Positions 8,649 to 17,029 of a stretch of DNA of 51,438 nucleotides are shown piece after piece. The first letter of the stretch is position 1; each line of letters begins with the position of its first letter. The notes below the pieces were generated by a model. It was not told where the DNA came from. It saw only the letters and a list, made by a program, of their open reading frames with translations, and did no database searches. The position numbers were made by a program, and so were the translations under genes. Origin of the DNA: a virus; the IMG/VR virus record IMGVR_UViG_3300048924_000600, positions 1-51,438 of that record; one strand, 5' to 3'.

Positions 8649-9509
8649 TCAGGAAATGGAAAGTGGCTCTGATTCGAGTTCAAGCATTTTACATGTGGGT
8701 AATACAAGCATTGCGCGGGCAATGACTACACAGGGAACGGGCAGACCTCCGACAGCGAAACGACCCTCGCCGTTCGTCACCACGTAACGCACGGTTTGAC
8801 TGCCGTTGGGGTGGTTAATGATAATGGCAACGTCCTGATCGGCCACATCTACATCATTGATAATGATCTCCCCGGCCACCACGTTGTTACGCCGGACCAG
8901 CGTTATCGCACCGTAATAATGCACCGGCGGTGTGCCATCCCCGTACCAGAACGGCGCGTTACCAAAATTATTGTTGTGTCGCCCGAACCCGAAAGGCTTG
9001 CGTTTAATGACACGGTGTTTTCGCATACCCACACCCTGTGGTCGGGGGATGAGATCGTAATCTTCCACCAGCTCTTGCACGGCAATACTGACGGTGTCCT
9101 CATGCCATACCAGCCGCATGGTCATATCCTGTGCATCGAGCACGGTGACGTTAACGTCAAGAATGTAATCCGCTGCGGCTTTCACATCGTCGATGGTGGC
9201 GATCCCGTTGTTCCTGCAGATTTTGGCCTTTATCATTTTTCGATAAAGCACATCATCCACTTCAGCCACTTCACATCCTGGATAAAAGCGCCCTACCGGT
9301 CGCTTACGGTACCCGGCAATACGCCCACAGATATTGAGCTGCTCGCCTTCTGCATTATCGATGTCCAGGATGTTACGGACCTTCTCAATCTGCTCGACCA
9401 TTCTGCTCTGGGCCACGTCAGGGAGAGACAGAATCCACTCGACAAGTTTCGGGGCATTTTTGTACTGCCAGTAAATTCGGCTTTTCGCCTTATCGCTGAA
9501 TTCAGACAT
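8649..9509 (-). CDS. DUF2612 baseplate-associated protein
   Basis: The 286-residue product (QYKNAPKLVEWILSLPDVA; LDIDNAEGEQLNICGRIAGY) matches DUF2612, which follows baseplate J in myophages and is thought to be the counterpart of tail protein I, linking the wedge to the fibres. The C-terminal 90 residues look like a carboxypeptidase-regulatory-like beta module. The gene overlaps the end of the baseplate J gene by 8 bases, indicating translational coupling. Confidence 0.8.
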   Translation of the reverse strand: MSEFSDKAKSRIYWQYKNAPKLVEWILSLPDVAQSRMVEQIEKVRNILDIDNAEGEQLNICGRIAGYRKRPVGRFYPGCEVAEVDDVLYRKMIKAKICRNNGIATIDDVKAAADYILDVNVTVLDAQDMTMRLVWHEDTVSIAVQELVEDYDLIPRPQGVGMRKHRVIKRKPFGFGRHNNNFGNAPFWYGDGTPPVHYYGAITLVRRNNVVAGEIIINDVDVADQDVAIIINHPNGSQTVRYVVTNGEGRFAVGGLPVPCVVIARAMLVLPTCKMLELESEPLSIS

Positions 9510-10707
9510 AATTTATCGTGATGTTCTCCGTACTGAATACGCCGAGCTGGTTGAACTTAACGGGGATCACGCTCCTGTTAATTTCACCTGCAGCCGTACC
9601 GATAGAAATATTGCTTACGTAATCATCAGCGCCGACAAAGAAGTTTGCAGGGGTGTAAAGCCGTCCTGCTGCAAGTGCTTCACCGATTCGAAAACCCTGC
9701 TTTGCAAAGCCCGTAGTTTCGTCAAAGCCCACCAGCGTGTAATCCACGATGGCCTTTTTAATTTTCGACTTCTCGTCTTCGCCCAGCGTGCTGGTTTTGA
9801 TATCCACCTGGACATAAACGGCCACGTACTCTGGTCGAAAGAAGGTAATGTTTACGGGCTGGCCCTTCGGGGTGAACGTGTCCACGCTGATTTTGTTCGG
9901 AAAAGTGTTATAGCGATTCAGGCCGCAGCCGGGATTTTTATGCGTGGCCATCGCCAGCACGATGGCGTCAGTTTCCCCGCCGTCGATAAATATCGCCATC
10001 GAGTGGCCATATACACCGTGCTCGTCAGTTTCATTTTCGACGTTCTCATGAACCAGCGTCTGTTTAACACCCGTCACGTTATCCAGAGCGGCTTTGATAT
10101 TGTCGATCTGGTTATTGCCAGGCAGCGCCACCGAATAATTACGCCTCACCCGAAAGGCGTTATCGCTCTCTTCGGCTTTCCCGAGACTGGCCCCCTGAGT
10201 GTTCGTCACAGCGCGTATACGGGCAACTGGTGAAGCAATGATGGTGAGCGTGCCTGGATTGGCGCTCTGCGCACCGGCAGTCGTACACGTAACGCTGACG
10301 GATGCCTTCCCGCTGGTATCGGTGATAACCTTCGCGTCCGTGGCCCAGAGCGTGCCAGTCACGCGATGGCGAACTTTCACACCCGCCGGTATTTCGATTA
10401 GCCCGTCCCCTTCAAACTCTACAACGTCCGTTGAGAAGCTTTCCGGCTGGCGCTGTAAACCTGCAAACGCCGCTATGCGGTCAAGCTGTTGCCCTTTGGC
10501 CGCGTTCGGGTCCGCAGAGTGGTAAGCGTTTATAACCTCTTCATCAAGATTAGCGAGTAACTCTGACCAGACAGCGATCGCCATTCCGTCAGGCGTTTCG
10601 GGTGTCAGGTTCCAGCTGCTGTCTATCCCGAGGTATTTTTCAGTCACCTCGTCTTTGTATTCCTGAAGGGTCGTTCCCGTCGCGCCGTGTTTCGTTATTT
10701 CAGCCAT
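9502..10707 (-). CDS. baseplate J-like wedge protein
   Basis: The 401-residue product contains the baseplate J pattern (DEEVINAYHSADPNAAKGQQ then LDRIAAFAGLQRQP; EFEGDGLIEIPAGVKV), followed by beta-rich repeats. It is a structural subunit of the baseplate wedge in contractile tails. It overlaps the preceding gene by one base and the following gene by 8 bases. Confidence 0.9.
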   Translation of the reverse strand: MAEITKHGATGTTLQEYKDEVTEKYLGIDSSWNLTPETPDGMAIAVWSELLANLDEEVINAYHSADPNAAKGQQLDRIAAFAGLQRQPESFSTDVVEFEGDGLIEIPAGVKVRHRVTGTLWATDAKVITDTSGKASVSVTCTTAGAQSANPGTLTIIASPVARIRAVTNTQGASLGKAEESDNAFRVRRNYSVALPGNNQIDNIKAALDNVTGVKQTLVHENVENETDEHGVYGHSMAIFIDGGETDAIVLAMATHKNPGCGLNRYNTFPNKISVDTFTPKGQPVNITFFRPEYVAVYVQVDIKTSTLGEDEKSKIKKAIVDYTLVGFDETTGFAKQGFRIGEALAAGRLYTPANFFVGADDYVSNISIGTAAGEINRSVIPVKFNQLGVFSTENITINYV

Positions 10708-11066
10708 TAGAGATCCTTGTCATAAAGGAGTTCGAACTGTTCGTTGTTGATGTCGGTCAGCGTGGCCCTAACCGTGAACGTGCGTTTTCGGGTGTCGCTG
10801 TCCATATCGAACGTGTTGATCGCCAGCACGCCCGTAGTGGAAAGAATGCGCTGCTTTATGTTGGCTTCAGCGATATCGCGCGAGGATTTACCGAGGATGC
10901 TCTGAAACCACGGCGTACCATCAGTGGCATCAAGAAAATACTCCCCTATAAAAAGACGAAGCCTGCAAATGCAGGCTTGTCGGGTTTCTTCTTTTCCGGT
11001 AACAAAATGTTCGCCACTCGTAACGATATCTCCTTCAATAAAATTTCGTATCAAATACACCTCCAT
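10707..11066 (-). CDS. gp25/DUF2634-like baseplate protein
   Basis: The 119-residue product has FIGEYFLDATDGTPWFQSIL and EANIKQRILSTTGVLAIN, characteristic of the gp25-type/DUF2634-like wedge proteins that precede baseplate J. It probably nucleates sheath attachment at the wedge. The stop overlaps the baseplate J start by one base. A HEPN-like accessory gene has been inserted between it and the spike gene. Confidence 0.75.
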   Translation of the reverse strand: MEVYLIRNFIEGDIVTSGEHFVTGKEETRQACICRLRLFIGEYFLDATDGTPWFQSILGKSSRDIAEANIKQRILSTTGVLAINTFDMDSDTRKRTFTVRATLTDINNEQFELLYDKDL

Positions 11067-11078
11067 TTAAAGAGATTA

Positions 11079-11684
11079 TTATTCTTCTCGGTATCCAAAT
11101 GTTTTCCTGATACCTCTAAGAACAGGAATTAAGACATACATATAGTTTGCATCAGGTGCCACAGCCTCAATGAAATAATTAAAAGCATAGCGTTTCCTTA
11201 CAAAATACTCTTTTATTTTAATAATAAAATCTTCTAACCCATTCATGTCCTTTATTAATGGGGTTTCGTTAATAATGTTATTGAGCAATGCAATCTTTAA
11301 CTCTTCATCGAGTTCTTTGAAGAGAGTGTGGATGTCATGCGTCCATTTCCCGCTTGGCATTTGCAATGTGGAATGCATTATGTGTATGTTTGCTTCCCCG
11401 TTCTCAACTTGCTCCTCACTCCCAAGAGCTATTGTGCTTTCATCAATAACAAATGCATGAGCAGGTTCGAATTTTCGAATAACCAGTTCAGATTTAAAAT
11501 ATAACTCAATTGCTAATAGTGAATTAGTGTAAACAACATTACGCTTTGGTTCATGAGGGTCATTTCCCAAAGTCTCAGCCATTGTTAATGCAGCTTCTGA
11601 AAAGCCATGAGCCATATCAGAAATATAACTACGCTCAATCCAAATTGTGTTCGTTAGACCAGGATTAGCTTGTTCTTTTGGCAT
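11079..11684 (-). CDS. HEPN-like accessory protein in the baseplate operon
   Basis: The 201-residue product from ATG 11684 (GGGAG site 7 bases upstream) has NSLLAIELYFKSELVIRKF followed later by THDIHTLFKELDEELK and, near the end, RKRYAFNYFIEAV. This helical arrangement resembles HEPN domains of the Cthe_2314/ABI-like type. I cannot point to a clear R-x4-6-H catalytic pair, so RNase activity is uncertain. It is AT-rich unlike its neighbours, is not conserved in baseplate operons, and has its own promoter, so it is an inserted accessory gene. Abortive-infection or immunity function is an inference. Confidence 0.5.
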   Translation of the reverse strand: MPKEQANPGLTNTIWIERSYISDMAHGFSEAALTMAETLGNDPHEPKRNVVYTNSLLAIELYFKSELVIRKFEPAHAFVIDESTIALGSEEQVENGEANIHIMHSTLQMPSGKWTHDIHTLFKELDEELKIALLNNIINETPLIKDMNGLEDFIIKIKEYFVRKRYAFNYFIEAVAPDANYMYVLIPVLRGIRKTFGYREE

Positions 11685-11705
11685 GTGGTCACTCCCTTTA
11701 AAATT

Positions 11706-11734
11706 TTGATAGAAAACTTTTAGAAGCATATCAA
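11706..11734 (-). promoter_or_regulatory. sigma-70 promoter of the HEPN-like gene
   Basis: On the minus strand TTGATA (11734-11729) and TATCAA (11711-11706) are separated by exactly 17 bases, just upstream of the gene's ribosome-binding site. This allows expression in the lysogen independent of late transcription. Confidence 0.6.
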
Positions 11735-11787
11735 GACATCAAAGACAATGACCAGTTTAAATTCATGGGCTTATACTTGTCGCTACG

Positions 11788-12390
11788 CTATTCAGGCTCT
11801 TTTGTTTTAGAGCCACCAGTTTCAACACCTCCATGTTTATGCGTTGAGCCGATGTTCTTCCCGTTGTGCGTAAGCCCGTCAGACGATAGAGAAAGCGTTT
11901 GCCCCCCCACTTTGAGGTTTATCCCACCATCAGAAAGATGAAACCGCACGGAGCCGCTGGCGTTGCTCATACCGATACCTTCAGTGGGTAAACCAGAAAT
12001 ACAGGTGGAGCGTGAGCGGTAGCCAGGGGCAAAAAAGGCATCGGTCGCATCGAACATGCGAGCATCGAGAGGACGAACGGGCCCTCCCTGCTCGATCCAG
12101 TAATCAACGGAACGCTGCGAAAAATGAATGAGTCCTTCAGTGCCTTCCGGCAGTTCATGAAAAACTGACCAATTCGCAGTACCTGAAAACTGAACCGGAA
12201 CATGTTTGATCTCAGGCAGCGTATTAAACACTCCCTCTCCCTCATGCCGCTGAATACCTATTTCAACAATCGCACGCTGCAAATCGGGATCATATCCCGT
12301 CACCTTGCCAGGCAAGCAAAACATCAGATCCCACAAAAGTTGCGGCCTGAGTTGCATCATCATCGTGAGAAAAGGGTTTGTGTCCTTCAT
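11788..12390 (-). CDS. gp138-like membrane-puncturing spike
   Basis: About 200 residues from ATG 12390, two bases after the hub stop and with a GGAAG site. The N-terminal MKDTNPFLTMMMQLRPQLLW and LPGKVTGYDPDLQRAIVEI match the OB-fold start of phage phi92 gp138-type spikes. The C-terminus has beta-prism character and a GSTHKHGGVETG tip, where His residues may bind a metal ion as in other spikes. It caps the tail tube and pierces the outer membrane on contraction. The frame is open further upstream to 12570, but that part is hub sequence in another frame. Confidence 0.8.
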   Translation of the reverse strand: MKDTNPFLTMMMQLRPQLLWDLMFCLPGKVTGYDPDLQRAIVEIGIQRHEGEGVFNTLPEIKHVPVQFSGTANWSVFHELPEGTEGLIHFSQRSVDYWIEQGGPVRPLDARMFDATDAFFAPGYRSRSTCISGLPTEGIGMSNASGSVRFHLSDGGINLKVGGQTLSLSSDGLTHNGKNIGSTHKHGGVETGGSKTKEPE

Positions 12391-12391
12391 A

Positions 12392-13285
12392 TCAACTTCC
12401 TCGCCACAAACAGATTGCGGTCGTTTTCCAAGTGTTTCCCCAGAGCGCTCCTTCGTGAGTTGTTCTGAGAATGGTGAATTTTCCGGTTCTGCGCTGTTTT
12501 TCAGCAAGGTTCTGGAGGTCAGTAAAATAGGCCTGACTGAAATTGAGTGTCCAGAATCTGGAGGTAACATTCATCACATCGGCTGGCTGAAGTTGATAAT
12601 TCAGTTTTACGTCAACCTCCAGAGAACTTGCATACCAGCGCGGAGCACCCTCCATACCGCTCAAAGCTGATATGTCATGTTCTACCCAATCACGCGACGC
12701 ACCATCGCGGATAATTAGCGTACGCGTGGGAGTATGGAGCCACCAGAATCGGAAAAATTGTTTCAGCTCGTCTAGAAGGATTCGGCAAAGTTTTCCGCCT
12801 GCATTGCGGCCTCTGATCAGCACAGGAAGATCTGAGAAATCACCGACAAACTCGACGGGAGCGCCCAGCCCTTCGGCAATATCTCTGATGACCTCCTGAT
12901 ACGGCGTGTTATCGCCCCATGACTGGTAAGATGTTGCATCCCATTCCGTAGATGTCGCTGAGCAGTAGAGTTTTATACAGGTGCTTACGCCATCCTTTGC
13001 TACTTGAACATTATTGATTCGGCCAGTAAAAATCACGCCAATATCATCGCCATAACCCGCTTTAAGGCTCACCGTTCCATAATTATTACCTGCATCATTT
13101 CTTATCTGGATCAGTTCTCGCGCCCTGGATGAAATACCAAATACTGTGATGCCGGCAGTCGCATTTGTATGCTGCGGAAAATTATCAATCAGAAAGCGCG
13201 TTTCAATAGGCGGGGCATAGGTCAGAACTTCTCCGCTGGTGGTGGTGATTTCAAGCAGGTAATTTCTGTCAAACAATCTGCTCAT
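12392..13285 (-). CDS. baseplate hub protein
   Basis: The 297-residue product begins MSRLFDRNYLLEITTTSGEV and contains GYGDDIGVIFTGRINNVQVA and GGKLCRILLDEL, typical of hub proteins (gpD/gp27-like) placed between the plug and spike genes in this tail type. It forms the central trimer on which the spike sits. I chose ATG 13285, which overlaps the plug gene by 17 bases; an upstream in-frame start at 13363 would add 26 residues encoded inside the plug gene and is unlikely. Confidence 0.75.
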   Translation of the reverse strand: MSRLFDRNYLLEITTTSGEVLTYAPPIETRFLIDNFPQHTNATAGITVFGISSRARELIQIRNDAGNNYGTVSLKAGYGDDIGVIFTGRINNVQVAKDGVSTCIKLYCSATSTEWDATSYQSWGDNTPYQEVIRDIAEGLGAPVEFVGDFSDLPVLIRGRNAGGKLCRILLDELKQFFRFWWLHTPTRTLIIRDGASRDWVEHDISALSGMEGAPRWYASSLEVDVKLNYQLQPADVMNVTSRFWTLNFSQAYFTDLQNLAEKQRRTGKFTILRTTHEGALWGNTWKTTAICLWRGS

Positions 13286-13565
13286 GAGCAACCCATTCCA
13301 GTTTATTATCACGGCCCAGGTTACTGACCGTAGGGCTTTCACCTCGCAGATATAACGCGCCAATATCAGTATTCAGACCAGCTAACAAATTAACATCAGG
13401 ATGCAGCGCACGCCCAAGCACTACCGGCTCGCCGTTTTCCAGAATATCCACGCAGAAATATTCAAAACGAGTAAGCCAACGCAGCTTGAAAACCAGAAAA
13501 TGCGATCCAAGTTGAATACGAAAACGTTGGAATGCGTGACCACTGGATAATGGAATGACGATCAT
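13269..13565 (-). CDS. baseplate plug protein (Pam3 gp18-like)
   Basis: The 98-residue product (MIVIPLSSGHAFQRFRIQLG; FVFKLRWLTRFEYFCVDILE differs only in order from the family's strand pattern; LYLRGESPTVSNLG) fits the short baseplate plug family described from cyanophage Pam3 gp18 (DUF6983), which closes the tube above the hub. It sits between the Dit-like and hub genes, overlapping both, as in related phages. Assignment is by pattern and position. Confidence 0.6.
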   Translation of the reverse strand: MIVIPLSSGHAFQRFRIQLGSHFLVFKLRWLTRFEYFCVDILENGEPVVLGRALHPDVNLLAGLNTDIGALYLRGESPTVSNLGRDNKLEWVAHEQIV

Positions 13566-14227
13566 GCTACCTCCACAATTTGGGTAATGACTTCCCCTCC
13601 GGCAAATTCACGCTGCCCCTGAGTTGTAACACTGTCACCCCAGGGTAAATTTGCGTTCGTCTCTTCAACCGTGTCGTGAATAATTGTTAGCTGCAACATA
13701 TCCACGACGATGATCAAACCGCCTTCAGTCTCCTTATCGATCTCCGTTCTGGTGCTGGTTATGATGCAGTTTTTATAAGATGCGCCTTTACTGGCCACCA
13801 AATCGAAGGTTTCATGGTTCCTCTGTATAGCCCGTAACTGCTCAAGAAGATTTTGAGAGCGAGTTGTTCCATGGCTGTTCTGATAGACTGCCAGACCCAC
13901 ACTGGCCGCAATACCTGATAGTGCAGCCGTGCGCCCAGACATTAGCGAAGCCGCCACGCCAGCAGTAAGCCCGCCTCCGATATCAACCAGAGGCTGCGCC
14001 AGTTCTTCCTGCTGGGCGATCAAACCCCTGTACCAGTTATCTGATACCCCTATTTCCATAGTGATTTCCAGCGCCCTGGTCACCGCGTTATCTTGCGCGG
14101 TTTCAGCGGTTTCCAGTGGGAATTCACTTACGTCCGTACGCAGTTCGGTACTTTCTTTAAGGAGAGCATCAAAATAGAGGTTTCCGATCTGCGGCCTGTT
14201 TCGCGTAAACAGTCCTGTTATTGCCAT
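13562..14227 (-). CDS. Dit-like / baseplate hub-adaptor protein
   Basis: The 221-residue product (RPQIGNLYFDALLKESTELR, then a stretch with DNAVTRALEITMEIGVSDNW, an alanine/glycine-rich middle near residues 80-115 and LRAIQRNHETFDLVASKGAS) matches the Dit-like N-terminal domain family found just after the tape measure in myophages. It joins the tail tube end to the baseplate. It overlaps the tape-measure stop by one base and the plug start by 4 bases. Confidence 0.65.
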   Translation of the reverse strand: MAITGLFTRNRPQIGNLYFDALLKESTELRTDVSEFPLETAETAQDNAVTRALEITMEIGVSDNWYRGLIAQQEELAQPLVDIGGGLTAGVAASLMSGRTAALSGIAASVGLAVYQNSHGTTRSQNLLEQLRAIQRNHETFDLVASKGASYKNCIITSTRTEIDKETEGGLIIVVDMLQLTIIHDTVEETNANLPWGDSVTTQGQREFAGGEVITQIVEVA

Positions 14228-15864
14228 CAGAATTTGTCCGTTGAGAGGTGTGCTGTCGCCTGACTGGTTTTATCCGATATTTGCCCGAAGACAAGATCAG
14301 CGACTTCATCAGCATTCGCGCCACTCGCATTGATAACGATATTGTTATTAGCGGTCACGGATCGCGAACCAGCACCACCAGCATAGTTAGTTGGTTGAGG
14401 AATGCTGTTTGCGCTTGCGTAGTACCCAGCCAGCGCATTCTGCCCAGCAGAAGAATTCAGGCCCGTCCATACCTGCCGAAGCCCGTTAGCCGCTCCGGTG
14501 ATGTTCCCATTGCGAATGTTTTCACCCTGGCCCGCGCGTTGCGCCAGCCACAGAGCCGCTTTATCCTGGTTTGCAGGTGAGAAATCAGTAAGTCCTAACG
14601 CCTTCACCGCGTCATCCCATGACTGAGCTGTTATCTGGTAGCGGCCAGCCGCTGATGTTCGCGTTCCATTGTGATCAAAATATTGACGAGGATGATCGCT
14701 ATAGTCTGAAAACTGAGAGCCCCCAAACAACGTGTTATAGCCATTATTGCCATAGTTAGACGTACCCTCAGCCAGAGAAATTAAATCAAGGAAGTCTTGC
14801 TCATTTTTAGATACCCCGCCCTGTTCTATTTGCTGAAGATATTCTTCTTTCCAATCCACAGTGCCAGTAGGCAAAGGTTGCCCTGGGTTTCTTTTTTGCC
14901 AATTTTTAATGGGGTCGCTCATGGCTTTAGCATCTTCATAATCAACAAAAGAGTTGCCAGGAGCAATAACCCCAAGGATTGTAGCGATCACTGGATGGGC
15001 CAATAAACCAGCACCGAATGAGCTAGCCGCTTGATTTCCAAATAGAGCGCCTATTGTTTTCCAGACAATAGCAGTGCCACCTATACCAGCCGCATAGCTG
15101 GCATACTTTGCTTCATCTGGATACTTCTGCATTAAATCATTAACGATTGCTGTGAGGCTGGACAACGGACCAATAAGATCGCCTCCAATAGCTTTTTTCA
15201 GATTTTCAAAATTTAACGATAAAACCGACAGTTCATCATTAAGTTTACTAGCATTTTCAGAAAGAGCTGGATCAATAGCTTTATGCATCCTTTCGAATTG
15301 CTCATTAATTTCTTTGAAACCACTAATTCCAGTTTCAAGTAAACGAGTGAGCGGATCATTATCACCAATACCAATCCCGCCTCTTAAAGTGCGTTGCTGA
15401 TCGGCATTCATTTTGGAGTATGACTCTATCAGATATTCAATGGCGTCCTGACCAGTAAGATTAGAAAACTGTTGCGGATTAAAAACCCCATTCCAATAGG
15501 CCTGATCATTTAAACGCCCTTCGCGTGCCGCCTGCTGCAATGAAGGTATTTTTTGGACTATTGAATAAGTTGCACTATCATCAGATACACCAACCTTTTT
15601 TAAAGCAAACTGTAACCCTTCGATTTGCTTTGTAGTAAAGTTCGTAATCTTGCTTAGTCTTTCCAGTTCTTGAATTTTATTCGCCAGTCCAAATGTTGCC
15701 GAATTAAAACCTATACCAGCGCCAGCCGCAGCTCCTAACTGAACCAAACCAGATTTTAGTCCATTTACCGTATTGGTCGCGGCTTTAAAACTCTTGTCAT
15801 CTAAATCTATCCCAAGAGATATGAATAAACTATCAACGACATCAGATGCGTTTGGCTGTGACAT
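14227..15864 (-). CDS. tape measure protein with lysozyme-like domain
   Basis: The 545-residue product has a helical N-terminal half (DVVDSLFISLGIDLDDKSFK; Ala/Gly-rich AAAGAGIGF) typical of tape measures. A lysozyme-like domain lies around residues 355-460 (LISLAEGTSNYGNNGYNTLF; FSDYSDHPRQYF; SAAGRYQITAQSWDDAVKAL), with Glu in the AEGT motif as likely catalytic acid. The muramidase would open peptidoglycan during DNA injection. It is short for a tape measure, implying a short tail if it alone sets the length. It follows a terminator that belongs to the upstream accessory gene. Confidence 0.82.
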   Translation of the reverse strand: MSQPNASDVVDSLFISLGIDLDDKSFKAATNTVNGLKSGLVQLGAAAGAGIGFNSATFGLANKIQELERLSKITNFTTKQIEGLQFALKKVGVSDDSATYSIVQKIPSLQQAAREGRLNDQAYWNGVFNPQQFSNLTGQDAIEYLIESYSKMNADQQRTLRGGIGIGDNDPLTRLLETGISGFKEINEQFERMHKAIDPALSENASKLNDELSVLSLNFENLKKAIGGDLIGPLSSLTAIVNDLMQKYPDEAKYASYAAGIGGTAIVWKTIGALFGNQAASSFGAGLLAHPVIATILGVIAPGNSFVDYEDAKAMSDPIKNWQKRNPGQPLPTGTVDWKEEYLQQIEQGGVSKNEQDFLDLISLAEGTSNYGNNGYNTLFGGSQFSDYSDHPRQYFDHNGTRTSAAGRYQITAQSWDDAVKALGLTDFSPANQDKAALWLAQRAGQGENIRNGNITGAANGLRQVWTGLNSSAGQNALAGYYASANSIPQPTNYAGGAGSRSVTANNNIVINASGANADEVADLVFGQISDKTSQATAHLSTDKF

Positions 15865-15875
15865 ATTGACTCCAT

Positions 15876-15898
15876 AAAAAACCGCCGAAGCGGTTTGA
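15876..15898 (-). terminator. intrinsic terminator after the immunity-like gene
   Basis: On the minus strand the stem aaaccgc / gcggttt encloses a TTCG loop and runs into six Ts. It lies between the superinfection-immunity-like gene and the tape measure, so it separates the accessory gene from the late operon, which antiterminated late transcription can pass. Confidence 0.85.
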
Positions 15899-15905
15899 TG
15901 TATGT

Positions 15906-16316
15906 TTAAAGCTCTCGTTGGCAGAATCTACATATCCTGGCATCAATCTTTACTAACTCTGCACAATGCGGACAGGTTTTAGAAGTATAATTTTCTTTTA
16001 ACCTCTCCTTTTTTAAGTTCGGTCCTGTAAAAGACCAAATCAAAGAGCCGATCCATCCGATGGCCGTCCAGCCCAAAAATAAATTCATCGCTAACACAGC
16101 TTTTTTATCTTTATGCCATCTATTAAACGCATTAATAGATGGCAATAGATAGATCGCCAATAAAAATAGAATAACAAGGATAATTACAACATTGCCGTTT
16201 ATTTTATCTATATATAAATCTTTGAGCAGTAAAGCCGCTAAAGATAAACAAAAAAGAAGAACGGCAATAAGAAATAAAGTAGATACGATATTTTTAAGCG
16301 ACGCTTTAAAAGACAT
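15906..16316 (-). CDS. superinfection-immunity-like membrane protein with zinc ribbon
   Basis: The 136-residue product has three hydrophobic segments (about residues 8-33, 41-60 and 78-97). Its middle, YLLPSINAFNRWHKDK, then LAMNLFLGWTAIGWIGSLIW, is the pattern of the superinfection immunity (T4 Imm-like) family. A C-terminal zinc ribbon, CPHC and CRFC separated by 12 residues, is added. T4 Imm blocks DNA transfer of superinfecting phage across the inner membrane; here the role is inferred. The gene interrupts the tail operon between chaperone and tape measure, is AT-rich, starts after a GGAGG site and ends at its own terminator. Confidence 0.68.
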   Translation of the reverse strand: MSFKASLKNIVSTLFLIAVLLFCLSLAALLLKDLYIDKINGNVVIILVILFLLAIYLLPSINAFNRWHKDKKAVLAMNLFLGWTAIGWIGSLIWSFTGPNLKKERLKENYTSKTCPHCAELVKIDARICRFCQREL

Positions 16317-16392
16317 ATATCCTCCACGAAAAAGAATATTATCTCTTGATTTATCAGCCCAATCTTAAACTCTTACTAAACGAGTGGTTAAA

Positions 16393-16563
16393 CTAAGCTT
16401 TTGCTTTCTCAGCAGCATCGTAAATGTCGTCCATAGCATCGTGCATCAACTGTACCTCTTCCAGGCTATAGGTTCCGTCAGTCATATCACTCCACTTAGC
16501 AAGGGGCGGGCAAAGCTGCCCCATCCCCGTACAAGGACGCCATAAAAACCAGTCAACCCGGGT
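16393..16563 (-). CDS. tail assembly chaperone, -1 frame extension
   Basis: Immediately past the chaperone stop, the -1 frame continues open as RVDWFLWRPCTGMGQLCPPL, then SDMTDGTYSLEEVQLMHDAM to TAG at 16395-16393. The frame is also open upstream through the end of the first chaperone ORF, and no usual start codon precedes the conserved part (first ATG at 16524, inside the CTGMGQ motif). This is the two-ORF chaperone arrangement (lambda G/GT) made by ribosomal frameshifting. I do not see a canonical heptamer; GCCCCGA near 16585 is the nearest candidate. Confidence 0.6.
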   Translation of the reverse strand, partial: TRVDWFLWRPCTGMGQLCPPLAKWSDMTDGTYSLEEVQLMHDAMDDIYDAAEKAKA

Positions 16564-16943
16564 TACCTCGTTTCTGTCGGGGCGTCCGTGTTTTCGTCGC
16601 TGCTGAGATTCCAGAAAGGGCCAACATTCTCAGCTAGCGCGCGACCTAAAAGCAGCAGGAAAAAGTGAACCTGGTCCTGAAAAAGATTTTCACTCAACGG
16701 TACATTATCTGAGGCTCGTTTGAATTCCCCCTTACGGATAACCAGTTCTTTAAGCCGCTCGAAGGTCATGGTGTTTAACCCTGCGATACCGGAAACGATC
16801 GTCATGTCTTTGACGTTTTTTGTAAGATAGGGGAGTAAACCGTTTTGTGTTGCAATGCTCAACATTTCAACTTGATCCCGTGCTGGCGAAGTGTCACCAA
16901 CAAAAACTTCGTTATTAATCTCGATCTCGATTTTACGTGCCAT
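16563..16943 (-). CDS. tail assembly chaperone
   Basis: The 126-residue product (MARKIEIEINNEVFVGD; VKDMTIVSGIAGLNTMTFER; FKRASDNVPLSENLFQD) lies between tube and tape-measure genes, the invariable place of tail chaperones. It keeps the tape measure soluble until the tube forms. Its C-terminus overlaps an open -1 frame that would produce the longer chaperone form. It is separated from the tape measure by an inserted immunity-like gene. Confidence 0.7.
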   Translation of the reverse strand: MARKIEIEINNEVFVGDTSPARDQVEMLSIATQNGLLPYLTKNVKDMTIVSGIAGLNTMTFERLKELVIRKGEFKRASDNVPLSENLFQDQVHFFLLLLGRALAENVGPFWNLSSDENTDAPTETR

Positions 16944-16987
16944 TTGTTAGCCTTATTTTTAATGTGGTTATGCTCCATTAGTCAGCG

Positions 16988-17007
16988 CCCGGCAGTGCAG
17001 TGCCGGG
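16988..17007. repeat. 7-bp stem hairpin upstream of chaperone gene
   Basis: cccggca / tgccggg with a six-base loop, between the chaperone start and the zinc-ribbon gene. No T-run follows on either strand, so it may be an mRNA stability or processing element rather than a terminator. Confidence 0.35.
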
Positions 17008-17029
17008 TAACTGAAAATAAAAGAGATTT

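Noticed and set aside
8098-9521. Two long plus-strand frames opposite tail fibre and DUF2612 genes
   Set aside because: Compositional shadows of GC-rich minus-strand genes; Pro/Arg/His-rich nonsense sequence.
10949-10978. Terminator-like hairpin aagcctgc/gcaggctt on the minus strand
   Set aside because: Lies inside the gp25-like coding sequence, and the T-run is four bases away from the stem, so termination is doubtful.
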